Positions 27,166 to 34,675 of a stretch of 51,446 bases of DNA are shown here, piece after piece. Origin of the DNA: Edaphobacter sp. (GTDB lineage: Bacteria > Acidobacteriota > Terriglobia > Terriglobales > Acidobacteriaceae); NCBI GenBank assembly GCA_025462645.1, contig JAOAPB010000038.1, positions 1 to 51,446 of the forward strand, in the 5' to 3' direction. The translations under genes and the position numbers were made by a program. The notes beneath the pieces were generated by a model. The model ran no database searches. It worked only from the letters and a program-made list of their open reading frames with translations, and was not told the DNA's origin. Position 1 is the stretch's first letter, and the number at the start of each line of letters is the position of its first letter.

Positions 27166-27201
27166 ATCAGTCTCCTGATATGATATCAGGAGACTGATAT
27201 G
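27163..27201. promoter_or_regulatory. 39-bp perfect palindrome: MarR-type double operator with both start codons inside
   Basis: Arms 27163-27181 and 27183-27201 are 19 bp and fully complementary around one G. Each half is itself a palindrome of the form ATATCAG-N4-CTGATAT, giving two operator copies 19 bp apart. Both arms end in the start codon of the adjacent gene and contain AGGAG 6 nt before it. TGATATGAT at the centre (27176-27184) resembles an extended -10 on the plus strand, and the symmetric sequence does so on the minus strand. Confidence 0.92.
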
Positions 27202-27669
27202 ACCATGCGAACGTTAAAACGCAGGCAGACGGAGACGCGCCGCGCCGCGCAGTTGATGAAGCGGATACTGATTCACTTCCGCGGACAGATGGATGAGCAG
27301 TTGCGACCGCAGAGAGTGACGACGGCGCAGCTGCAATTGCTGAAGGTGATCCGGGATGAACCGGGCGGTTCAGGCGCACAACTGGCGCGGTCCTGTCATA
27401 TGACGCCGCAGTCGGCGCAGGCTTTGTTGAAGAGTCTCGAGGATGGCGGTTGGATCAGGCGCGGGAAGGATAAGGTCAATGAACGCATCCTGATTGCGCG
27501 ATTGACGCCTCGCGGCGAAGAACTGTTGGTGGCTGCGGAGGAGACTGCGCAAGTCATCGAAAAGAGACTCTGGCAGGGGGTGCCGGAGAGTGCGGTGGAG
27601 GAGCTGAATGCTGTGTTGGAACGGTGCTTATCGAATCTTGAGCTTGGCTCCGAGTTCGGTCAAAATTAG
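27199..27669 (+). CDS. MarR-family transcriptional regulator
   Basis: 156 residues. Winged helix-turn-helix: TAQLQLLKVIRDEPGGSGAQLARSCHMTPQSAQALLKSLEDGGWIRRGKDKVNERILIARLTPRGEEL. Helical dimerisation ends flank it. The start at ATG 27199 has AGGAG at 6 nt and lies in the divergent palindrome; ATG 27205 is a second possibility. MarR proteins bind such operators and release them on binding phenolic or drug ligands, so this one likely represses itself and the pump. It is divergent from the pump by only 33 nt. Confidence 0.95.
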   Translation: MTMRTLKRRQTETRRAAQLMKRILIHFRGQMDEQLRPQRVTTAQLQLLKVIRDEPGGSGAQLARSCHMTPQSAQALLKSLEDGGWIRRGKDKVNERILIARLTPRGEELLVAAEETAQVIEKRLWQGVPESAVEELNAVLERCLSNLELGSEFGQN

Positions 27670-27690
27670 CGGTTGGTCAGGATAGTTCAA

Positions 27691-28503
27691 CTAGTTCTGC
27701 GAGTGGAAGAGAGCGTGATTGATGTCGGGCCAGAACTCCTTGAACATGAATGTGGCTGCATCCACGCCTACGTTGAGACCCCACTTCTGGGCGGTGTTGC
27801 CGAAGGTGCGCTCGCTTTGCGGATAGTAGAGGTTGGAGATGCCGGCGGCGGCCCCTGCGCCGATGATCTCGCCTGCGTTGAAGGTTCGCCTTCCATCATC
27901 CGATCTGGTGACGACGACGCGTGAGAGAGAGTATTTCGTTCGTTTGAGAAAGCCACCGCTGCCCATCGTGTAATACCGCGTGTCCTCATGGGCGATGGCC
28001 GGGACGATAAACTCCACGGCGTAGTTTTCGATTGTCTGGTCGACGTAGGTGTGCCAGAAGTAGCGGCCGTAACCGGCGGCCCCCTGGTGAAACTCGGGTG
28101 TCGCGTTGGTTGCCATCGAATAACCCGCAAGGGCCGCCGGCAGGATCACGGAGGAGTAGTCAAAGCTGTCCTGTGTCGCGGTGACAAATTTGTCTTTCAC
28201 GGATTGCGGGGGAAGATGGGTATTCGCGTTGACGGCGCGGAAGTTCGGAATGATGCCAAGAATGCGCTTGGTCTGCTGCTTCTGGGGTGCGAGTGGAGCT
28301 GCCGGCTGGTTGGCATTTGATTGGGCAACGTCCTGATTGGAAGACGAGGTGTTCGAAGATGAAGATACAGTCTCAGAGGCCATGCCCGGAGCGTCCGGCA
28401 ATGATGCTCCGGCGATACTCTGAGCGCGCCCGATGCCGGAGAAAAGACACAGGGATAGGAATAAACCGGCATAAGAGAGGGGGGAAGGTATGGTTTTCTT
28501 CAT
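27691..28503 (-). CDS. Conserved acidobacterial-type secreted protein, function unknown
   Basis: 270 residues from the ATG at 28503. A signal peptide (AGLFLSLCLFSGIGRAQ) precedes a Ser/Asn-rich low-complexity stretch (residues 30-70), then a domain beginning QQTKRILGIIPNFRAVNANTHLPPQSVKDKF, with Gly-rich hydrophobic segments (ILPAALAGYSMA, AGEIIGAGAAAGISNLYYP) and ending FKEFWPDINHALF. I have seen this domain in many Terriglobia proteins but know no function. Its hydrophobic segments suit an outer-membrane or envelope protein. The ribosome site is weak, and an upstream ATG at 28539 in frame is the alternative. Confidence 0.8.
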   Translation of the reverse strand: MKKTIPSPLSYAGLFLSLCLFSGIGRAQSIAGASLPDAPGMASETVSSSSNTSSSNQDVAQSNANQPAAPLAPQKQQTKRILGIIPNFRAVNANTHLPPQSVKDKFVTATQDSFDYSSVILPAALAGYSMATNATPEFHQGAAGYGRYFWHTYVDQTIENYAVEFIVPAIAHEDTRYYTMGSGGFLKRTKYSLSRVVVTRSDDGRRTFNAGEIIGAGAAAGISNLYYPQSERTFGNTAQKWGLNVGVDAATFMFKEFWPDINHALFHSQN

Positions 28504-28639
28504 AGAGTGCTTTGGTGTCGCTGATCGATTTAGACCCATGATTAGGATGTCTGTTGTGGTCTTATCGATTCATCTTGCAGCATTTGACAATGAATTTGCG
28601 ATGATGGTTGTCTCTCTGTGCGGCGCAGCAGAGGTTCAG

Positions 28640-29440
28640 CTACGCAATGGTGGCGTGGAAGCGCAGGCGGACGTAGTCGGCAACCCAATAGCCGTCTGCG
28701 TCGCGGAGGATCGGCTCGAGGAGCGCTACGGTTTGGTTGAGGACGGCGGCGCGATCGATGGGGTTGAGGTGGTCGAGGACTCCATTGCGGAAGGTGTTGA
28801 GCCATGACTCCATGCCGTTGGGCAGCGGCGTGGGACGAGGGATGATATCGATGGATTGGACGGTGAAGCCGGCTTCTTCGAGCAGGCGGCGGTAGATGGC
28901 TGCGGAGGGATAGAAGGAGGCTGCTGCGGCTTCGGCGTCAATGCCGAAGGGAGCGAGGGTGGCCTGGAGGGCGGTGCGGATGGCGGCAATGTTGCCCTGG
29001 CCTCCCATCTCGGAGACGAAGCGGCCTCCGGAACGCAGAGCTCGGCGGACGTTGGCGAGGGTGGCTTGTTGGCCGGAGACTCCGGTGATCCAGTGGAGAG
29101 CGGCGTTGGAGAAGACGGCGTCGAACTGATCTTCGTAGGGGAGGTCGGTGGCGCTGTGGTGGTCTACAACAAAGCTGCGCGCGTTATTTAGACTGCGTCG
29201 ACGGGCTGCTGCGACCATGGTGGGAGAGGCATCGACTCCGGTGACGATGGCTCCGGTGGCGGCGAGCTGTTCGGTGAGGGCTCCGTCGCCACAGCCGAGA
29301 TCGAGGATAGCTTCACCAGGCTGCGGGGCGAGGAGATCGACTACGCCGGAGGCCAGGGTGGCGACGAAGCGGCCGTTGGCAGCATAGGCTTCGGTGTTCC
29401 ATGTCTGGCCGGCAGTGGGCTTGGTGGTCGTGTGTTCCAT
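28640..29440 (-). CDS. Class I SAM-dependent methyltransferase (trans-aconitate methyltransferase-like)
   Basis: 266 residues. The SAM-binding motif I is ILDLGCGDGALTEQLAATG (around residue 45), followed by an acidic residue in VTGVDASPTM, and motif II NAALHWITG (typical of trans-aconitate 2-methyltransferase-like proteins). C-terminal half is helical. Methyl acceptor is unknown. It is divergent from the M20 peptidase gene, with 69 bp between starts. No good ribosome site precedes the ATG at 29440; the longer open frame seen further upstream is an overlap with the antisense of the peptidase gene and not a real extension. Confidence 0.88.
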   Translation of the reverse strand: MEHTTTKPTAGQTWNTEAYAANGRFVATLASGVVDLLAPQPGEAILDLGCGDGALTEQLAATGAIVTGVDASPTMVAAARRRSLNNARSFVVDHHSATDLPYEDQFDAVFSNAALHWITGVSGQQATLANVRRALRSGGRFVSEMGGQGNIAAIRTALQATLAPFGIDAEAAAASFYPSAAIYRRLLEEAGFTVQSIDIIPRPTPLPNGMESWLNTFRNGVLDHLNPIDRAAVLNQTVALLEPILRDADGYWVADYVRLRFHATIA

Positions 29441-29509
29441 ATACTGATTGTTTCGTGTGGTGTGTTGCTTGCGCCAGCAAGATAAGCATTTCCTTGGAGT
29501 GGATAAGCG

Positions 29510-30931
29510 ATGACGACTACAGCAACGATGGCAGCGGTGAAGTTTGCGCAGGAGAATCAAGAGAGGTTTGTGGAAGAGTTGAAGGCTCTGCTGCGGATCC
29601 CTTCGGTGTCGACGCTGCCGGAGCATGCGAAGGATGTTCGCGCAGCCGCGGAGTTCGTCGCCGCGGAGTTGAAGCGGATTGGAATGGAGCATGTTCGGCT
29701 GATCGAGACGGCGACCAAGGAACGGCCGGGTGGGCATCCGCTGGTCTATGCAGATTGGCTGAATGCAGCGCCTGCTGCTGATGGAAGGCCGGCGCCTACG
29801 GTGCTTTGCTATGGGCACTACGATGTGCAGCCGGCGGAGCCTCTGGATGAGTGGAAGTCGCCGCCGTTTGAACCCACGGTGCGTGATGGAAATATCTATG
29901 CGCGGGGCGCGGTGGACGACAAGGGGCAGATGTGGATGCATGTGAAGGCGCTGGAGGCGTTGTTCTCTGTGGGTGAGGGAAGATTGCCGGTGAATGTTCG
30001 CGTGATTGTTGAAGGAGAAGAAGAGGTTGGTGGAGAGGGGATTGCAATGTTTGTCCGCGAGCATGGCGATTCGCTGAAGGCCGATGTTGCTCTGGTCTCG
30101 GATACGGAGATGTTTGCGCCGGAGCTGCCTACGTTGTGCGTTGGGCTGCGCGGGATGATCTATACCGAGATCGAGGTGCGGGGGGCGCGGACGGATCTGC
30201 ACTCTGGGATGTATGGGGGAGCGGTGCCGAATCCCTTTGTGGCTTTGGCGCAGGTGATCGCCAAGCTGAAGGACGCCGATGGGAGGATTCTGATTCCGGG
30301 GTTCTATGACAAGGTGGTGTCGCCGAGCGCGGATGAGTTGAAGGCATGGCAGGCACTGCCGTTCGATGAGGAACACTATCGCGAGACGGAGGTGGGCTCT
30401 GTCTCGTTGACGGGAGAGGCTGGGTATAGCGTGCTGGAGCGGACGTGGGCGAGGCCAACGCTCGACGTGCATGGAATGCCGGGTGGATTTACAGGCGCGG
30501 GGGCGAAGACGGTGATTCCGGCGAAGGCACTGGCGAAGGTGAGCATGCGGCTGGTGCCGGATATGACTCCGGCGGAGAGCTTTGCGAAGTACAAGGCCTA
30601 TGTGGAGTCGATTGTGCCAGCGGGGGTGGAGATCGAGGTTCGGATGATTCACTCGGGAGATCCGATTGTGGTGAGCACGGATAATGCCTATGTAAAGGCG
30701 GCGACTGAGGCGATGCATACGGTATTTGGCAAGGAGACGGTGTTTGTTCGTGGGGGAGGGTCGATTCCGATTGTTGGAGACTTCGTGAGGGAGCTGAAGA
30801 TTCCTACCGTGATGATGGGATTCGGGCTGCCGGATGACAATCTTCATGCGCCGAATGAGAAGTTTCATCTGGCTAATTTTTATCGGGGGATTGAGTCGAT
30901 TGTGTTGTTCTTGAGCGGCGTGGGGGCTTGA
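29510..30931 (+). CDS. M20-family metallopeptidase (dipeptidase-like)
   Basis: 473 residues. Zinc-site motifs in order: GHYDVQP, ARGAVDDKG with bridging Asp, GEEEVGGEG with the catalytic Glu pair, SDTEM, and a C-terminal NLHAPNE supplying a His. The lid domain (HSGMYGGAVPNP) is present. This arrangement is that of the carnosinase/CNDP-like branch of the M20 family (cytosolic dipeptidases), distinct from DapE/ArgE. No signal peptide. TGGAG about 10 nt upstream of the ATG. It overlaps mobA by one base and so likely shares its transcript, though the two have no evident link in function. Confidence 0.93.
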   Translation: MTTTATMAAVKFAQENQERFVEELKALLRIPSVSTLPEHAKDVRAAAEFVAAELKRIGMEHVRLIETATKERPGGHPLVYADWLNAAPAADGRPAPTVLCYGHYDVQPAEPLDEWKSPPFEPTVRDGNIYARGAVDDKGQMWMHVKALEALFSVGEGRLPVNVRVIVEGEEEVGGEGIAMFVREHGDSLKADVALVSDTEMFAPELPTLCVGLRGMIYTEIEVRGARTDLHSGMYGGAVPNPFVALAQVIAKLKDADGRILIPGFYDKVVSPSADELKAWQALPFDEEHYRETEVGSVSLTGEAGYSVLERTWARPTLDVHGMPGGFTGAGAKTVIPAKALAKVSMRLVPDMTPAESFAKYKAYVESIVPAGVEIEVRMIHSGDPIVVSTDNAYVKAATEAMHTVFGKETVFVRGGGSIPIVGDFVRELKIPTVMMGFGLPDDNLHAPNEKFHLANFYRGIESIVLFLSGVGA

Positions 30932-31656
30932 TGGTCCGGCGGGTGCCGTCCAATGTGGGCGGGTATGTTCTGGCTGGCGGGAAGAGCTCGCGGATGGGGC
31001 GGGATAAGGCTCTGCTGGAGCTGGCGGGCAAGCCGCTGGTGCTGCATGCAGCGGTGAAGCTGCGGCGGGTTTGTGAGGATGTGCACATTCTGAGCAAGAG
31101 GCCGGAGCTGGATGCTTATGCTCCGCTGGTGTTGGATTTGCACGAGGGATGCGGGCCGCTGGGTGGGATGGAAGCAGGGCTTGAGCACTCGCTGCATACG
31201 TGGAATCTGTTTATGCCGGTGGATATGCCGTTTTTGCCTTCGGCATTTTTGGACTGGTGGGTGAAGGCGGTGGTTGCGCGAGAGAAGGTGGGTGCGCGTG
31301 TGGCTCTATTTACAGTCGATGGGCTTCCGCAGCCTACGTTTTGCATGCTTCATAAAGAGGTAATGCCCTATGTGCAGCATGCGATGGAGCGGGGCGAGTT
31401 CAAGGTGTTTTCGGTGCTGGAGGAGGCGGGAAGAGAGTTGGCGGAGAGGCAGGGAGTGATTTTGGGCAGAGCGTTTTTTAACCTGCCGTGGGACGGGAGT
31501 GCGGAGTTCGGCAGGGAGATGGATGGAGTTGAGGGTGAACCTTGGTGGACGCCGACGGGGGCACAGTTGGCGGTGAAACATCTCTGGTTTGCGAATCTGA
31601 ACACGCCGAAGGAGTTTGCCGAGGCGGAGCAGTTTGTAGATGCTTTGGACACCTGA
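30931..31656 (+). CDS. mobA: Molybdenum cofactor guanylyltransferase-like protein MobA
   Basis: 241 residues. NTP-transferase signature GYVLAGGKSSRMGRDKALLELAGKPL, then GCGPLGGMEAGL and FMPVDMPFLP, as in MobA, which attaches GMP to molybdopterin to form the dinucleotide used by DMSO-reductase-type enzymes. Start is the ATG at 30931, which shares one base with the stop of the peptidase gene, with a GGGGG run 4 nt upstream. A related family member, the CTP-specific MocA or an XdhC-linked enzyme, cannot be excluded. Confidence 0.82.
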   Translation: MVRRVPSNVGGYVLAGGKSSRMGRDKALLELAGKPLVLHAAVKLRRVCEDVHILSKRPELDAYAPLVLDLHEGCGPLGGMEAGLEHSLHTWNLFMPVDMPFLPSAFLDWWVKAVVAREKVGARVALFTVDGLPQPTFCMLHKEVMPYVQHAMERGEFKVFSVLEEAGRELAERQGVILGRAFFNLPWDGSAEFGREMDGVEGEPWWTPTGAQLAVKHLWFANLNTPKEFAEAEQFVDALDT

Positions 31657-31687
31657 TGCCCGGATCGATGCACAGAGATGGCCTCGG

Positions 31688-31743
31688 TTTGCATCAGATG
31701 GGAGAATACGAGAAATTTGCATCAGATGGGAGAATACGAGAAA
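31688..31743 (+). repeat. Perfect tandem repeat, 28 bp x 2
   Basis: The same 28-base unit occurs at 31688-31715 and 31716-31743 with no mismatch. The unit contains GATGGGAG and ends in GAGAAA. It ends 11 nt before the ABC ATPase start codon, whose ribosome site (AGAGGA) follows immediately, so it lies in the leader between mobA and the ATPase gene. Confidence 0.92.
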
Positions 31744-31754
31744 GAGGATGGGAC

Positions 31755-32753
31755 ATGGCCGAGCGGGAAGAGGGAATGGGGCAACAACCGGATACGGCGA
31801 AGAAGAACGAGCGCGATGTCGTAGTTAGGAACGATTTGGAGAGTTCGACCCACGACTCAGATGCGTTGAGTCAAAATACCGAGGAGGCTCCTCTGGTCGA
31901 GGACGTGTCGCCGGATGTGTCGCCCATGGTGGAAGAGTTCATGGAGCAGGCGGCGCAGCAGAATGAGGCGGCGGCGGAGGCGGTTCCAGATGTTAAGAAC
32001 AAGCCTGGGTCCTACATCTCGTTCGAGCATGTGTATAAGTCGTTCGGCGATTTTGTGGTGCTGGAGGATGTGAGCTTCTGCGTGAATCCAGGGGAGACGC
32101 TGTGCATTCTGGGCCGGAGCGGTGTGGGCAAGTCGGTGTCGCTGCAGATACTGATGGGCTTTCTGCGGGCTGATCGGGGACGGGTGATGGTCGCGGGCGA
32201 GGATATCTGCGGGTTCAGCGAGCAAGAGCTGCAGCGGATCCGCCAGAAGGTGACGATGGTCTTTCAGAATGGGGCGCTGTTCGACTCGATCACGGTGGGG
32301 GAGAATGTGGCGTTTCCTCTGAGGGAGCGGAAGGATCTCGCCGAGGAGCAGATGCTCCAGGTGGTAAAAGGGTTGCTTGAGATGGTTGGTGTGGCGGGCA
32401 TGGAAGACCTGCTGCCTTCGGATCTGTCGACGGGGATGAAGCGGTCCGTGGCGATCGCACGGGCTCTGGCATCGCAGCCGGAGGCGGTGCTGTATGACGA
32501 ACCGACGACGATGGTCGATCCGATGATGGCGCATCTACTGGGAAATCTGATCGAGCGACTGAAGCAGCAGCTTCATTTGACGAGCATTGTGGTGACGCAC
32601 GACATGCGGTTCGCGAAGAAGCTGGCGGACCGGGTAGTCTTCCTGCATGCGGGAAAGGCGCATTTCTTTGGAACAATGGAAGAGATGGAGAAGAGCGATG
32701 ACCCTATCCTGCAGGAGTTTCTTGCACTGGATGAACTGGTAATGCCGGCGTGA
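31755..32753 (+). CDS. ABC transporter ATPase, MlaF-like, with acidic N-terminal extension
   Basis: 332 residues. The ATPase begins near residue 85 (ISFEHVYKSFGDFVVLEDV). Walker A GRSGVGKS, Q-loop VFQNGALFDS, signature LSTGMKRSVAIARALA and Walker B AVLYDEPTTMVDP match the Mla/Ttg2-type phospholipid-transport ATPases. The first 85 residues are acidic, low-complexity and rich in Glu and Ser, which is unusual for the family. AGAGGA lies 6 nt before the ATG at 31755. No MlaE permease or MlaD substrate-binding gene is adjacent, so its partner must be elsewhere. Confidence 0.9.
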   Translation: MAEREEGMGQQPDTAKKNERDVVVRNDLESSTHDSDALSQNTEEAPLVEDVSPDVSPMVEEFMEQAAQQNEAAAEAVPDVKNKPGSYISFEHVYKSFGDFVVLEDVSFCVNPGETLCILGRSGVGKSVSLQILMGFLRADRGRVMVAGEDICGFSEQELQRIRQKVTMVFQNGALFDSITVGENVAFPLRERKDLAEEQMLQVVKGLLEMVGVAGMEDLLPSDLSTGMKRSVAIARALASQPEAVLYDEPTTMVDPMMAHLLGNLIERLKQQLHLTSIVVTHDMRFAKKLADRVVFLHAGKAHFFGTMEEMEKSDDPILQEFLALDELVMPA

Positions 32754-33143
32754 TAGAAATCACCTTCCAGCCTGTTCTTTACGGGTGCAATGTGCGCTGT
32801 CGAGGACACGCCCTCGTTTTCACTTACAGGGTAATACGTGAAGAGTCTTATAACAGGATGGCAAAGATTATTTCCGCAATGTGAATAAGTTAGCTTCCTC
32901 TTGCCGCAGAAACCGTTGACGCTGTTGCCAGCGTAAGTGCGGCCAAGTATTCTATGAATAGAACGATCGTGCGCTGTGAGACACCTCCATAAGACATAAG
33001 TTACATCCGCAAGAAAACATTGTGTTCCCAATCGTGTTGTTTATTGCAGCAACTGAAATTTTTAATCGAACAGGCTGTTTGATGGTTTTTCAGGCATCTT
33101 ATCGATCAGCCTTCGAAATTGCGGTGTGGAGAGGCGTTGCGAA
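32754..33143. other. 390-bp AT-richer gap before the EPS gene
   Basis: No gene is seen. The base composition is poorer in GC than the flanks. It contains TTCTAT-GA-ATAGAA (32950-32963) and the palindrome ACGATCGT (32963-32970) in tandem. I see no convincing -35/-10 pair. The size and inverted repeats are consistent with a regulated promoter for the glycosyltransferase gene. Confidence 0.4.
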
Positions 33144-34658
33144 ATGGCGACACCGGACTATTTACAACAGGTAATTATCTCGGGGCGAAAGCACGCCGCT
33201 CGAGATAGACGCACATACTCGACCCGTTTTGGTCTGTTTCGCCGGCCCTCGGTGACGAGCCTGGTTTGGGCTTCACTGGACATGATGACGGTGTTCGTCG
33301 CAGCGGTGTTGGCATTGCGGTTGCATGTCATGCTGCCCAAAGAAATTCCGACGATATCTGTTTTGCCGCATTTAATCCACGTAACTCCCAACATGCTGTT
33401 TTTCTATATCGGCGGGTTTGCGGCATGCTTGATTCTTTTTACGCGATCGTATGGCTTGTATGGACCGATACAAAATCGCAGTGGGCTCCATGAACAGCGA
33501 ATGACGGTGCAGGCGACACTGACCTCCGGCCTGCTGCTGTGCGGGGCGTTGTACCTGTCGAACGGAGAGGCGATCTCGCGAACCATCGTTGGTCTGATGG
33601 TGGTGTTTTCTACCGTATTCTTGTGCCTTCGGCGGGCGATATGGCGACGGATGGTCTACCGGCGCTATCTGGCAGGAATTGAGACGAGGAATGTTCTGAT
33701 TGTGGGTGCGGGCCGGGTTGCTCACGCGCTGCGGAACCACCTGGAGTCGCTGCAGCATCTGGGGTTCCGGTTCAAGGGATTTGTTGCGCTGACGGAGCGT
33801 GAGGCAGAGTCAGGCGATGCCGATGTGGTTGGCGATGTGCGGAACTGCATTTCGTTGGCGAGATCGTTATTTGTGGACGAGATCTTCTTCTCCGTGCCTG
33901 GGGAGAAGAAGATGGTGATCAGCATGGTGGAAGAGGCGCGCGGGGCCGGGATCGATGTGCGGGTGGTTCCGGATATGTATGATGGCCTGGCCTGGAATGC
34001 GCCGGTAGAGTACATCGGTCAGTTTCCGACGATTCCGCTGCATCGCCGCGATTTTCCGATTGGCGCATTTCTATTGAAGCGACTGCTGGATATTACCTTG
34101 TCGTCACTGGCATTGTTGGCTGCATCGCCGGTGATGATCTTGATCTTGATCGCTGTCAAAATGGATTCTGAAGGGCCGATCTTCTATCGGGCGCAGCGTA
34201 TTGGACGGAAGGGCCGGACCTTCTCCTGCTTTAAATTTCGTACGATGGTCCAAAACGCAGAGAAGTTGAAGGCGGATCTGGCGCATATGAACGAGCGCGA
34301 CAGCGTATTGTTCAAGATCACCAACGATCCTAGAATTACGCGCGTCGGACGGATGCTGCGGAAGTATTCTCTCGATGAGTTGCCTCAGTTTTATAACGTA
34401 TTGCTGGGCGATATGAGTCTGGTAGGGCCTCGGCCTCCTGTGGCGTCGGAGGTGGAGCAGTACGATCTGGCTCATCTGCGCCGGCTGGATGTGCTGCCGG
34501 GCATCACTGGATTGTGGCAGGTGGAGGCTCGGCAGGATCCGTCGTTTGATAGCTACATCTCGCTCGACACGGCGTATGTGGAAAACTGGAGCCTGTGGCT
34601 GGACCTGAAGATTCTGGCCCGGACGGTGGGGGTTGTGGTGAGCGGGACGGGGTCGTAA
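33144..34658 (+). CDS. Exopolysaccharide polyprenyl glycosylphosphotransferase (WbaP/WcaJ type)
   Basis: 504 residues. Four to five hydrophobic segments occupy the first 170 residues, then a CoA-binding-like Rossmann part (VLIVGAGRVAHALRNHLES) and a further TM (DITLSSLALLAASPVMILILIAV), leading into the bacterial sugar transferase domain (GPIFYRAQRIGRKGRTFSCFKFRTM, RKYSLDELPQFYNVLLGDMSLVGPRPP, LPGITGLWQVEAR). Such enzymes load the first sugar phosphate onto undecaprenyl phosphate for exopolysaccharide synthesis. GGAGAGG lies 9 nt before the ATG at 33144. nadE starts 17 nt downstream. Confidence 0.93.
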   Translation: MATPDYLQQVIISGRKHAARDRRTYSTRFGLFRRPSVTSLVWASLDMMTVFVAAVLALRLHVMLPKEIPTISVLPHLIHVTPNMLFFYIGGFAACLILFTRSYGLYGPIQNRSGLHEQRMTVQATLTSGLLLCGALYLSNGEAISRTIVGLMVVFSTVFLCLRRAIWRRMVYRRYLAGIETRNVLIVGAGRVAHALRNHLESLQHLGFRFKGFVALTEREAESGDADVVGDVRNCISLARSLFVDEIFFSVPGEKKMVISMVEEARGAGIDVRVVPDMYDGLAWNAPVEYIGQFPTIPLHRRDFPIGAFLLKRLLDITLSSLALLAASPVMILILIAVKMDSEGPIFYRAQRIGRKGRTFSCFKFRTMVQNAEKLKADLAHMNERDSVLFKITNDPRITRVGRMLRKYSLDELPQFYNVLLGDMSLVGPRPPVASEVEQYDLAHLRRLDVLPGITGLWQVEARQDPSFDSYISLDTAYVENWSLWLDLKILARTVGVVVSGTGS

Positions 34659-34662
34659 GCGG

Positions 34663-34668
34663 TAGACT
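34663..34668 (+). promoter_or_regulatory. Candidate -10 element for a leaderless nadE transcript
   Basis: TAGACT ends 7 nt before the nadE GTG and no ribosome site is present between. TAGACTTAATTCCGTG here is nearly the same as TATACTTAAATCCATG in front of the gene at 39370. Confidence 0.5.
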
Positions 34669-34675
34669 TAATTCC

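Noticed and set aside
28640..30868. A 742-codon open frame on the minus strand spanning the methyltransferase and the peptidase region
   Set aside because: Only the last 266 residues look like a protein family. The upstream part is Arg/His-rich antisense of the M20 gene, a common artefact in G-rich coding strands.
32916..32954. TTGACG with TATTCT as a promoter for the EPS gene
   Set aside because: The spacing is 27 nt, too long for a sigma-70-type promoter.
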